This document shows, in pieces, positions 54,101 through 58,866 of a stretch of DNA of 64,000 nucleotides (position 1 is the first letter of the stretch; every line of letters starts with the position of its first letter). A program made the translations under genes and the position numbers. The notes beneath the pieces were generated by a model. That model saw only the letters and a list, made by a program, of their open reading frames with translations, ran no database searches and was not told the origin of the DNA. Source of the stretch: Symsagittifera roscoffensis. Lineage: Eukaryota > Xenacoelomorpha > Acoela > Convolutidae. The stretch spans positions 33,671,301 through 33,735,300 of the forward strand of contig NC_087066.1 of assembly GCF_963678635.1 (NCBI RefSeq). The letters are read 5' to 3'.

Positions 54101-56903
54101 CATCGCAGACTCCGCCAAACGCCGCCTTCTCGACCTCTTCAACCGCAGCTGGTTGAAGTCCCGTGTTCCGTCCGACTGGCGGAAAGCAGTCATCATACCC
54201 ATCATCAAGAAAAACAAACCCGCTAACAAGATAAAGAGCTATAGACCGGTAGCCTTACTCTCAGTCGTGTCCAAAGTGCTCGAAACCATGATCGCCTCCA
54301 GGATAAAAACTTGGGCGGAGTCAACTGGGATGATTCCGGAAAAGCAATCTGGCTTGCAGCCTAGAAGATCAACCCTGGACACTCTAGCCAGCATTTCCCA
54401 GAGAGCCCTGGACAACCTTCAGAAACCCACGCCGGAACGTACTTTGCTCGTTGCCGTGGACTTCACCGCCGCCTTCGACAGAGTCTGGAAAGTAGGGCTC
54501 CTAAGAGACCTCGCGAGTTGGAATCTACCCAACCGCTGTCTAGCCTGGCTCTCAGACCGCCGCGGCACCGTCAAGTGGAACGACACCATCGGCCGCTTCA
54601 AAGTCTTCAGGGAGGGTGTCCGCAAGGCAGCCCGCTCTCCCCCATTCTGTTTTGCTTTGCTACAGCCTCCCTCCCGCGAGCCATCCAAACCAACGCTCCT
54701 GAGGTCGTTACAGACCTCTTCGCCGACGACTTCACCCTGGCCGCTAGATGGAGAACCCCGGACAAAGCAGCCGCATCTATTCAGCCCGTCCTAAGTTCTG
54801 CAGCCGAGTGAGCGAACAACCATACATGACGATTAACCTCAACCCGGGGAAGACGGAAGCGCTCTGCATCTCCCTGCACCCGAGAGTGACCGCGCGCAAA
54901 GCCACACCCTATGTCCACATAAACAACACAATGATCCGCTACAACAAAAACCCCTACATTTTTGGCATTACCTTCGACTCCCAGCTGAGCTTTAATGCGC
55001 AAGCGAAGAAAAGCGCGGATAAGCTCAAGAAAAGAACTCGGATTCTGCAAGCCCTCGCAGGCAGAAACTGGGGCCTGACAGCCATTGACTTGACCACTCT
55101 TTACAAGAACTACGCGCGGAGTGGCGGCACCTACGCGTCGGGAGTCTGGTTCAACTTCCTCGCCGATTCCTGGGCTGACAAACTAGAATCGGCAAACTAC
55201 CAGGCTGCCAGAGTGATCACTGGCATTCCTCGCGGCTCTCCTATTCATCCCACGTGCATCATTCTTGCCGGCAGCCAGCCTGCCTCCTATCAGGGTCCTC
55301 GCTGAGCACGAGGGTGCCCTGCTCCTCCACAAAATCGAGTCCCTCCAGGAAGATCACCACCTACGCAAGCTACCTGCCCAGCATTCACGGCGAAGCGCTC
55401 CTCAGACGGGTTCCCGAGAACACCTGCACCAAAACCTACCTCAAGACACTGATTGACACAAGACATCAAGAATCGTATGCCGCAAATGTGAACGACAATC
55501 AATTCCACGCCCGCGCTACGGGAGGAGAGACGCTCCCCCGTTCCGTCAACAGATCGAGAGAGGAGGAAGTCACCCTGTTCCAACTCCGTGTAAACAGAAC
55601 CCCTCAACTTGAAGACACCCTCTTCCGTTACGGACGAGAGGAGACGGACACATGCCCCCTGCCACACCGCACAGAGACGGCGGAGCACTTTCTGTTCTTC
55701 TACTTGCATTGGCAGGCCGAAAGAAACGACTGCCTGGGCGAATATGCAACAACTCGCGCCCTCCAGGACTCCCCGAGCGAGATTCTGGCTTTCATACGTC
55801 GCACACGGCGACTACGTCGCCCCTGGATCAGTGACGCTGGTCCACACAACCAACCAACAAGAGTCAATGAGTGCCAACAAAAAGAATAACTTAATGTCTG
55901 AAAAAATCTCAACTTTCAAATGTCAAAGAAGAACATAGCCAACTAATAGTTGGAAAACAGTAATGAACGCAAGGAAACTGAAAAAAAAACTTATTTGCTT
56001 TTTCAAGAGCCTTCAACTTTTGAATTTCGAAGAAAAAAAATAGATGGCATTAAAACTCTTTGAGTTTGTAGAACAATTTATGATGGACACGTTTTTTGTT
56101 AAAATCAACCCAATTTGATAAAAATGGATCAATATGTAAAACTTTTATTTGGCTGGGAAATCTGAAAATTAATTTTCTGTTTCGAAATCAGAAGTCGATC
56201 ACATTTTTCCTAACTTTTACACTTTTGCTGTTCAATAGAGGAGTTTGCCTTCCATTTAACAAAGAAATTGAACTGAACATGAAAAGAAATCTGTAATCAA
56301 ACCACGAAAAAAGTAAATTTAAGCCAGAACAAATTGACTATTCCTAAAAAACGGGAAAAAACCATCACGACCTATATAAGAGTTCATCGACTCTTAAAAA
56401 TTATTACAATCTGTCCAAAAAACTAACGAAGTGGCCGTTACATCATTAAATGGTCATTAACTTTTAGAAAGATTGAAAAAACCTCATTATGTGATTACAA
56501 CATGGTCAATTTGAAGTCCACTGACCATTGACGTGGTTTTTGACGAAGGGGTGATTTAGCAGATGTGGCCACGCGAGTCTCTTTCTGGGATCCTTGGTCA
56601 ACAGTCCTTGCAGGAAATCCTTAATCAGCATGATCATGATAATACTACCCTACTACAACACGGATCAGCTTATTTAATTTATGAGTAGTTCTTACCTTAA
56701 ACACGGAACTCATATTCTTGGGCCACTTTACGGGATCCTTAAAATAGAGAAGTAGCATTCAGTTATAAACTGATTTGATGCTAGTGTTAACTAGTTACGA
56801 GTAAGAACTAACTTTCACGATGAGGTTGATCAACTGGAAAATGCTGTTTGTGTAGAAAGGAGGCTGGCCCACAAACAACTCATAGAGAATGCATCCTAGT
56901 GAC
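26823..56903 (-). CDS. STK36: STK36 (Fused) serine/threonine kinase, 22 exons, N-terminus outside window
   Basis: Spliced gene read from 56903 down to the TGA at 26827-26823. Joining 22 GT-AG exons gives about 1299 codons plus stop; every junction phase agrees. Order: end of the kinase C-lobe (exons 1-3), charged linker (4-7), then a long helical region (8-22) with ARM-like units. Matches to vertebrate STK36 that I recognise include [46 protein letters not shown] and ALGNL, in the same order. In flies Fused acts downstream of Smoothened in Hedgehog signalling; in mammals STK36 is needed for central-pair assembly in motile cilia. The glycine loop, catalytic loop and DFG are absent, so earlier exons should lie beyond 64 kb. 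Introns are swollen by mobile elements (up to 12.2 kb). I saw no AATAAA within about 250 bp after the stop. Identification is firm; individual splice borders are inferred by eye. Confidence 0.92.
27265..27361 (-). CDS. STK36: STK36 exon 21 (copy C): final ARM repeat
   Basis: 97 bp: [19 protein letters not shown] then [13 protein letters not shown]. Matches [26 protein letters not shown] near the human C-terminus. Acceptor GCTTTTTAG, donor GTAAAA, phase 0. Copies at 18750-18846 and 16770-16866. Confidence 0.9.
27450..27522 (-). CDS. STK36: STK36 exon 20 (copy C): ALGNL exon
   Basis: 73 bp: [20 protein letters not shown] then AIS plus two bases. The ALGNL motif follows GNA in human STK36 at the same spacing. 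Acceptor ATTCGTTTCAG, donor GTAAGA. Too short for an ORF scan; found from phase and homology. Copies at 18935-19007 and 16955-17027. Confidence 0.88.
27662..27791 (-). CDS. STK36: STK36 exon 19 (copy C): ARM repeat, GNAVFH motif
   Basis: 130 bp: [18 protein letters not shown] then [20 protein letters not shown]. Human SASFAVGNAAYQ...VPSMTQLLGDPQAGIRRN is the match. The phase-correct acceptor is TGTAG before AGTGCA, not the CAG eight bases later. Donor GTAATT, phase 1. Further copies at 19147-19276 and 17167-17296. Confidence 0.9.
27800..28240 (+). repeat. 450-bp interspersed repeat, copy 3
   Basis: Copy C counterpart of 19285-19725, in the intron between STK36 exons 18 and 19. Confidence 0.8.
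28528..28584. repeat. Intronic hairpin, 19-bp arms (copy C)
   Basis: Copy C version of the hairpin at 20013-20069, with the arms unchanged. Confidence 0.88.
28686..28876 (-). CDS. STK36: STK36 exon 18 (copy C): ARM repeat
   Basis: 191 bp: [20 protein letters not shown] then [20 protein letters not shown] and [11 protein letters not shown]. Corresponds to the RLLGHLLQHS...LLGLGDKDPVVR ARM repeat of human STK36. Acceptor TCTTTTTAG, donor GTAGGC, phase 0 out. Duplicate at 20171-20361. Confidence 0.9.
28997..29228 (-). CDS. STK36: STK36 exon 17 (copy C)
   Basis: 232 bp starting [18 protein letters not shown], with a polar loop, then [19 protein letters not shown] and TNKIIQGPK. Human counterpart LLTSDLLSLLAHTARVL. 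Acceptor CGTTTTTAG, donor GTACAG, phase 1 out. Second copy at 20482-20713 with several amino-acid changes. Confidence 0.88.
29398..29560 (-). CDS. STK36: STK36 exon 16 (copy C): ARM-like repeat
   Basis: 163 bp: one base plus 54 codons. Contains [19 protein letters not shown], equivalent to VELPISLLTRLALMD of human STK36. Acceptor AATTTTTTAG, donor GTTAGT. A near-identical copy is at 20883-21045. Confidence 0.88.
29663..30117 (+). repeat. 450-bp interspersed repeat, copy 4
   Basis: Copy C counterpart of 21148-21600, in the intron between exons 15 and 16. Its right end marks the limit of the duplication. Confidence 0.85.
30118..30883. other. Intron 15-16, unique part
   Basis: No coding sequence. 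Contains GGCGAAGCTGCGCTTCGC near 30390 and the end motif TTGCAAGTTAGGTTTAAAAA near 30612. Confidence 0.5.
30884..31149 (-). CDS. STK36: STK36 exon 15: ARM-like repeat
   Basis: 266 bp, starting [20 protein letters not shown] and ending [18 protein letters not shown] then LTQVC plus two bases. CQLLCFPFALDMDADL in human STK36 is the clear counterpart. Acceptor GGATTTGAG, donor GTGAGT in phase 2. This is the last exon before the duplicated 3' block; it joins copy C in phase (GC + A). Confidence 0.9.
31300..31710 (+). repeat. 450-bp interspersed repeat, copy 5
   Basis: More diverged copy with GATGCCCTTAAAGCTCTTTG, GGATCAATAAGTAAAC and TTTACACTTTTGCTGTTCGA, in the intron after exon 14. Confidence 0.75.
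31711..32060. other. Intron 14-15, unassigned
   Basis: AT-rich, nothing recognisable. Confidence 0.4.
32070..32155 (-). other. tRNA-like sequence, probably a pseudogene or SINE head
   Basis: Minus strand starts GGTCCAGTTGGAGCAGTTGG (box A-like), has GGTTCGAACCCC as box B, and ends CGCTGGTCC, which pairs with the 5' GGTCCAG apart from one mismatch. The T stem and loop length are irregular and the anticodon arm does not fold cleanly. No downstream CCA or poly-T strong enough to call a tRNA gene. Confidence 0.45.
32415..33300 (+). pseudogene. hAT transposase remnant, central part
   Basis: [18 protein letters not shown] at about 32679-32732 fits the hAT D-x-W-T-S-R signature. After frame changes come [15 protein letters not shown] (about 33020-33065), fitting the C-x-A-H-x-L-N motif, and [11 protein letters not shown] (about 33125-33155), fitting the T-R-W motif. 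No intact frame spans these. The C-terminal part is found separately at 34278-34767. Confidence 0.65.
34278..34767 (+). pseudogene. hAT transposase C-terminal module, copy 1
   Basis: [20 protein letters not shown] then [19 protein letters not shown] resembles the hAT block around L-D-P-R. After a gap of about 90 bases with stops comes a second frame, [20 protein letters not shown], resembling the hAT dimerisation domain (YP-L-x-x-L-A-x-x-x-L-x-I-P). The gap ends TTGACATTTCAG, intron-like, and recurs in every copy. Confidence 0.6.
35168..35411 (+). mobile_element. tRNA-derived SINE with target-site duplication
   Basis: Body 35180-35399. tRNA-like head: box A TGGTTGAGCGGTTCAGG and box B GCATTCGAATCCC, about 35 bases apart, resembling a Leu/Ser-type tRNA; then a GC-rich body and an AATAAAAAAA tail. 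Flanks ACTTTCGAGCAC (35168-35179) and ACTTTCGAACAC (35400-35411) are a 12-bp target-site duplication with one mismatch. The first bases are partly duplicated (GAGCAGCCGTGG twice). Confidence 0.85.
35690..36165 (+). pseudogene. hAT transposase C-terminal module, copy 2
   Basis: Same two blocks as at 34278, with shifts and stops; the second block reads [17 protein letters not shown]. No intact frame. Confidence 0.55.
37079..37670 (+). pseudogene. SGNH-hydrolase-like domain of LINE 1
   Basis: [19 protein letters not shown] (block I, with D-S), [15 protein letters not shown] (block III-like), and after two shifts [14 protein letters not shown] and [18 protein letters not shown] (terminal D/H-x-N-x-x-G block). 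Such esterase-like domains are known in ORF1 of some CR1-group LINEs. Broken by frameshifts. Confidence 0.6.
37722..37862 (+). repeat. Triplet of CTTA-loop hairpins upstream of LINE 1 ORF
   Basis: CCAAAGGTRCCCTTAGGYACC recurs at 37722, 37781 and 37836. The second folds as GGTACC-CTTA-GGTACC, the third as GGTGCC-CTTA-GGCACC; the first has two mismatches. The last ends 22 bases before the ATG at 37885. Confidence 0.85.
37885..38710 (+). pseudogene. LINE 1 ORF1: PHD-like zinc finger and C-terminal RNA-binding part
   Basis: [20 protein letters not shown] and [11 protein letters not shown] through LLLCNTC give the C4-H-C3 spacing of a PHD-like finger. A TGA at 38156 and a shift separate it from 38378-38710 ([20 protein letters not shown], a hydrophilic domain like the C-terminal domain of LINE ORF1 proteins). 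Confidence 0.65.
38715..39700 (+). pseudogene. LINE 1 ORF2: AP-type endonuclease
   Basis: Frame-broken [15 protein letters not shown], then [41 protein letters not shown] and [12 protein letters not shown]: the W-L, G-D-x-N and S/T-D-H-x-P type blocks of AP endonucleases in order. It nicks target DNA in active elements. Confidence 0.75.
39760..41489 (+). pseudogene. LINE 1 ORF2: reverse transcriptase and C-terminal region
   Basis: [16 protein letters not shown], a shifted stretch with NYRPISLL, then (40411-40911) [18 protein letters not shown] and [10 protein letters not shown] with the YADD catalytic box. In the PQGS block, REP replaces the usual LGP. 41061-41489 is the C-terminal region ending [17 protein letters not shown]. 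Three or more frame breaks. Confidence 0.85.
41600..42095 (+). pseudogene. hAT transposase C-terminal module, copy 3
   Basis: [19 protein letters not shown], then [19 protein letters not shown], a stop, and after the intron-like gap [19 protein letters not shown]. Conserved at the protein level with the other copies despite stops. Confidence 0.6.
42757..43200 (+). pseudogene. hAT transposase C-terminal module, copy 4
   Basis: [20 protein letters not shown] and [14 protein letters not shown]; the dimerisation-like block is shortened after 43140. Confidence 0.55.
43380..43673 (-). CDS. STK36: STK36 exon 14: ARM-like repeat plus polar insert
   Basis: 294 bp, 98 codons, phase 0. Starts [20 protein letters not shown], has a polar Q/T/S-rich middle, and ends with [20 protein letters not shown] and VVFSQ, matching the W-x-L-I-S-P-x-G-M-A-A-L-L block of human STK36. 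Donor GTAGAA; acceptor ATTGACTTCAG. A 12.2-kb intron packed with mobile elements follows. Confidence 0.9.
43674..44280. other. STK36 intron 13-14
   Basis: No domain. A plus-strand open frame at 43985-44224 has no recognisable feature and is probably chance. Confidence 0.5.
44281..44466 (-). CDS. STK36: STK36 exon 13: ARM-like repeat with YDGLLILL-type motif
   Basis: 186 bp, 62 codons, phase 0. Reads [19 protein letters not shown] through [19 protein letters not shown]. The GxxDGLLILL string is strongly conserved in STK36. Acceptor ATTTTATAG, donor GTTAGT; read-through past the donor soon meets a stop, supporting the border. Confidence 0.9.
44716..44874 (-). CDS. STK36: STK36 exon 12: ARM-like repeat
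   Basis: 159 bp, 53 codons, phase 0 on both sides: [19 protein letters not shown] followed by [20 protein letters not shown]. Corresponds to the TEVTLYFLSLLVFRLQNLP region of the vertebrate protein. Acceptor TGTTGTTTAG, donor GTTAGT. Confidence 0.87.
45016..45936 (+). pseudogene. LINE 2 ORF1, one internal stop
   Basis: Open from ATG at 45016 except a TAA at 45211-45213. After an acidic head comes a coiled-coil region, then [20 protein letters not shown] and [19 protein letters not shown], the RRM-like and C-terminal domain arrangement of transposase-22-type ORF1 proteins that bind LINE RNA. Confidence 0.8.
45884..46585 (+). pseudogene. LINE 2 ORF2: AP-type endonuclease
   Basis: [63 protein letters not shown] and [10 protein letters not shown]: the ordered endonuclease blocks, with the N, E, and D-x-N catalytic positions. 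The frame breaks near 46550, before the usual S-D-H block. Confidence 0.85.
46789..46854 (+). repeat. 33-bp tandem duplication in LINE 2
   Basis: Two adjacent copies of a 33-base unit beginning ATGCTGTCATAAAAAGAAAT. Length is a multiple of three, so the frame is kept. Confidence 0.9.
47051..48777 (+). pseudogene. LINE 2 ORF2: reverse transcriptase and C-terminus
   Basis: [76 protein letters not shown] and [12 protein letters not shown] with an FADD catalytic box. Frame breaks near 47460 and 47730 and a stop at 48531; reading continues in frame to 48777. Confidence 0.88.
49350..49913. other. LINE 2 tail and remaining intron
   Basis: AT-rich 3' end of LINE 2 to about 49600, then 300 bases of intron with no coding signal on either strand before exon 11. 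Confidence 0.5.
49914..50117 (-). CDS. STK36: STK36 exon 11: ARM-like repeat
   Basis: 204 bp, 68 codons, phase 0 on both sides. Contains [18 protein letters not shown] and [15 protein letters not shown], parallel to the LLKVLYSCC segment of human STK36. Acceptor TTTTCCTGTAG, donor GTGAGT. The next intron holds LINE 2. Confidence 0.87.
50320..50543 (-). CDS. STK36: STK36 exon 10: helical repeat region
   Basis: 224 bp. Reads [19 protein letters not shown], then [19 protein letters not shown], then a polar tail ending LYSSVL. An internal CAG at 50490-50488 looks like an acceptor but breaks the phase with exon 9; the TAG before CGATTC restores it and extends the helical pattern. Upper border uncertain by a couple of bases. 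Donor GTATCG is weak. Confidence 0.75.
50759..50945 (-). CDS. STK36: STK36 exon 9: helical repeat region
   Basis: 187 bp, 62 codons plus one base. Contains [20 protein letters not shown] and [18 protein letters not shown], alternating helices. Acceptor TTTATTCTAG, donor GTAAGC leaving phase 1. Confidence 0.85.
51084..51287 (-). CDS. STK36: STK36 exon 8: helical repeat region
   Basis: 204 bp, 68 codons, phase 0 on both sides: [20 protein letters not shown] through [20 protein letters not shown]. Amphipathic leucine-rich helices of ARM/HEAT type. Acceptor CTCTGTTTCAG, donor GTGAGT. Confidence 0.87.
51565..51664 (-). CDS. STK36: STK36 exon 7
   Basis: 100 bp. G completes a methionine codon, then [20 protein letters not shown] and [13 protein letters not shown]. 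Donor GTACTT, acceptor TTTTGAG. The true frame is not the longest open frame here; it was chosen because phases match on both sides and the helical pattern continues. Confidence 0.82.
51908..52155 (-). CDS. STK36: STK36 exon 6: acidic linker, start of helical region
   Basis: 248 bp. Contains [14 protein letters not shown], comparable to the conserved W-x-x-L-x-E-T-x-P motif after the linker in vertebrate STK36, then predicted helices ([20 protein letters not shown]). Acceptor TTATTACCAG, donor GTGAGT in phase 2. Confidence 0.85.
52237..52299 (-). CDS. STK36: STK36 exon 5: short linker exon
   Basis: 63 bp, 21 codons, phase 0 on both sides: [20 protein letters not shown] then P. Acceptor GATGTTTCAG, strong donor GTAAGT. 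No recognisable domain; part of the variable linker. Confidence 0.75.
52446..52759 (-). CDS. STK36: STK36 exon 4: linker after kinase domain
   Basis: 314 bp, 104 complete codons. After the kinase it reads [19 protein letters not shown] and [18 protein letters not shown], aligning in position with the SRILTQAYKRMAEEA region of the human protein, then a hydrophilic stretch rich in E, D, K and P, probably disordered. Acceptor TTGTGTTGTGCAG, donor GTGATT. Confidence 0.88.
52806..53468 (+). pseudogene. LINE 3 endonuclease
   Basis: [36 protein letters not shown], two stops near 53087, then [19 protein letters not shown] and [12 protein letters not shown]. The D-x-N and S-D-H-x-P blocks identify an AP endonuclease fold. 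The N-terminal block with the catalytic E is degraded. Confidence 0.8.
53955..54811 (+). pseudogene. LINE 3 reverse transcriptase
   Basis: [55 protein letters not shown], then after a shift near 54630 [20 protein letters not shown] and [14 protein letters not shown] with an FADD catalytic box. Long open first half (53955-54630). Confidence 0.9.
54812..55890 (+). pseudogene. LINE 3 C-terminal region
   Basis: [35 protein letters not shown] and later [20 protein letters not shown], the C-x-H-x-x-x-T-x-x-H type motif near the end of Jockey-group ORF2. A shift lies near 55270. Confidence 0.75.
55934..56400 (+). repeat. 450-bp interspersed repeat, copy 6
   Basis: Follows the GC-rich LINE. Starts with CCAACTAATAGTTGG, the palindrome with a paired base change, and ends CCTATATAAGAGTTCATCGA. 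Confidence 0.8.
56526..56619 (-). CDS. STK36: STK36 exon 3: kinase subdomain XI
   Basis: 94 bp reading [17 protein letters not shown] and then [14 protein letters not shown]. The LTKDPxxRL-W...HPF pattern closes a protein kinase domain, with the invariant subdomain XI arginine. Donor GTCAGT leaves phase 1 (G), completed as valine by the next exon 3.8 kb away across a LINE insertion. Confidence 0.92.
56696..56737 (-). CDS. STK36: STK36 exon 2: small kinase-domain exon
   Basis: 42 bp, phase 0 on both sides, reading [14 protein letters not shown], the segment preceding kinase subdomain XI in Fused-family kinases. Acceptor TTTTAAG, donor GTAAGA. Too short to stand out as an open frame; found from the spacing between its neighbours. 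Confidence 0.88.
56813..56903 (-). CDS. STK36: STK36 exon 1 of window: kinase helix F/G region
   Basis: 91 bp, phase 2 at entry: the first G completes a codon begun in an exon outside the window, expected to be the W of the D-x-W motif. Reads [20 protein letters not shown] and then [17 protein letters not shown] followed by PPFY is typical of the STK36 kinase C-lobe. Acceptor CTATTAG, donor GTTAGT. Confidence 0.9.
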
Positions 56904-57204
56904 CTAATAGAACAAAATGATGCCCAAAAACTTCGGTCACACCCACAAATTTCTTAAACTATCGCCAATCATATCCGAATTCAGCAACTTTCCCTTATGA
57001 CCTCTATATGAATTTTAGCATGCCTAAGATTTATAAAATTCAAGTATAGCATTATTATAGTTTCAAAAAGACGAAACCGGCAATATGAAACCAGATATAA
57101 ACTATATTTATTATTTGGTTATAAATTGGATATTTTATCTCTATAAAATATTTAATATTAACCAATCACGATCCATCTAACTAACAACCCACTTATTTGT
57201 AAGT

Positions 57205-57228
57205 GCTGAAATTACTTGTAATTTCAGC
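57205..57228. repeat. LTR hairpin, 11-bp stem
   Basis: GCTGAAATTAC-TT-GTAATTTCAGC, a perfect inverted repeat. The same site in the 13-kb LTR fragment keeps the stem with paired base changes. Confidence 0.9.
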
Positions 57229-57349
57229 ATCAGAGAGATTTGAATTTAACTTAGAAATTAGTTACCTCTCCAAGAGAACTTTAGCAATCGCGATAAGCCA
57301 GTATACTCTAGATCTATTGAGCCTAGCAGAGACTAGTTAAACACCCTGA

Positions 57350-58725
57350 GACTAGTTGATACTAGGGGCCCAGCTGAAAGCTGGAGAGACATGTTTGATT
57401 ATTCTAATATTGATTATTTTAAAATTGTTTTAAAATTTCAGGTTTCTCAAGTCGATAGCGCCCTTCCTACGCAAAAAAAAGTGAAAGGGAAGCTTATGCA
57501 TTCATTGGTAACGCTTTGGTAAAAAGTTTTCATGAGGGAACTTTTCAAGTCCATAGGTGTTTCCCTAGACAATAGGGGACCAGCTGGAAGCTGGAGAGAC
57601 CTGTTTGGTTATTTCAGAAAAAAACGTTATACAAATCCGAACCATACAAAAAAACTCTACACAAAGCCAATAGCACCAAGCAAAAGCGAGAAAACGTAAG
57701 CATAGCGGATTCCATTGTTTAAAAAATACACACAATAAGTATATTGAATCTTTGTTCCAATGCCAAAAAGCTTTTAAAAAAACTTTTCCTAAGTGTACAG
57801 CTCTTCCCCGAGACAAATTAAGGACCAGCCGCTTGGGCAGGGGAGTTTCCTACAACCTGGTCTATCGATTAAACCCTTAATCCCAAATCTGGATGGGTAG
57901 TTTTTGAAGAAATCGAAAAAGTTTGAAAAAATGGCCTAAAAACCGAAAAATTGACTATTCCTAAGTGTATAGCTCTTCCCCTAGACAAATTAGGGACAAG
58001 CCGTTTGCGTAGGGGGGGGGGGGGGTTCCTACAACCTGGTCTATCGATTAAACCCTTAATCCTAAATCTGAACGGGTAGTTTTTGAGGAAATCGATAATT
58101 TCCGAAAAAATAGGCAAAAAAATCAAAAAAGTGACTTTTCTAAGTCTATAGCTCTTCCCCTAGGCAAATGAAGGACCAGCCGCTTGTGCGGGGGAGTTTC
58201 CTACAACCTGGTCTATCGATTAAACCCTTAATTCCAAATCTGGATGGGTAGTTTTTGAGGAAATCGATAATTTCCGAAAAAATAGGCAAAAAAATCAAAA
58301 AAGTGACTTTTCCTAAGTCTATAGCTCTTCCCCTAAGCAAACTAGGGACCAGCCGCTTGTGCATGGGAGTTTCCTCCAACCTGGTCTATCGATTTAACCC
58401 TTAATCCCAAATCTGAACGGGTAGTTTTTGAGGAAATCAAAAATTTCGAAAAAATGGGCAAAAAGTGAAAAAGTACCGAGTTGTGAAGCTTTTCTAAGAC
58501 CGTAAGGGGTGGGGTAGGGTAAAAATTGCCCTAAATTTCACGCAGGCAGGTAGGTGAAACGCTACTGAATCCATTGGTACCACCTTTATGAGAATCTGAC
58601 GGGAAGTTTTTTGGGAAAGCGACTTTTTCGAAAAAGCGTCTCAAAAAAAAAAAAAAAAAAAAAAAAAAAACCAGATCTCATCTGGAAAAAAAAAATGTTT
58701 TCTTAATACTTGTTTAATAAATCAA
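57350..58725. repeat. Insertion made of about 175-bp tandem repeats
   Basis: Four units with GCTCTTCCCC at about 57800, 57972, 58151 and 58324, followed by ACCAGCCGCTTG, CCTACAACCTGGTCTATCGA and GGGTAGTTTTTGA. Left of them, CAGCTG-AAGCTGGAGAGAC recurs at 57370 and 57581. Includes a 16-base G run near 58010 and 28 A at 58643-58670. Short minus-strand frames here arise from the repeat. Confidence 0.85.
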
Positions 58726-58866
58726 ACAAGAACAAGAGTAAGATTAGGATCGGTATTAGACTAAGAAATTGCACGAATCTATCCGGCCGAAAATAAGATA
58801 GCGTGACGAGCAGACGGTGTACCCTATCCGAAATTACTCTATGAGTTTAACCTCAAACTTAACTCA

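Larger units (their letters stand above)
52800..55900 (+). mobile_element. LINE 3: GC-rich Jockey/Ingi-like non-LTR retrotransposon
   Basis: Plus-strand ORF2-like element, truncated at the left within the endonuclease. Visibly richer in G and C than anything around it. Order: endonuclease (52800-53470), linker, RT (53955-54811), C-terminal region with an H-x3-H/C-like motif to about 55889. At least four frame breaks. In STK36 intron 3-4, antisense to the gene. Clade placement is tentative. Confidence 0.85.
57090..58866 (+). repeat. 5' LTR of the 57-64 kb element, split by an insertion
   Basis: Left part about 57090-57345 and right part about 58725-58866 together match the LTR fragment at 12.9-13.4 kb. 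The right part ends TTAACTCA; two bases later TGGTGCGACC (58869-58878) could be a tRNA primer-binding site. Left border uncertain. Confidence 0.6.

Noticed and set aside
54419-55709. Minus-strand frames of 89-139 residues in LINE 3
   Set aside because: Shadows of the GC-rich plus-strand RT and C-terminal region.
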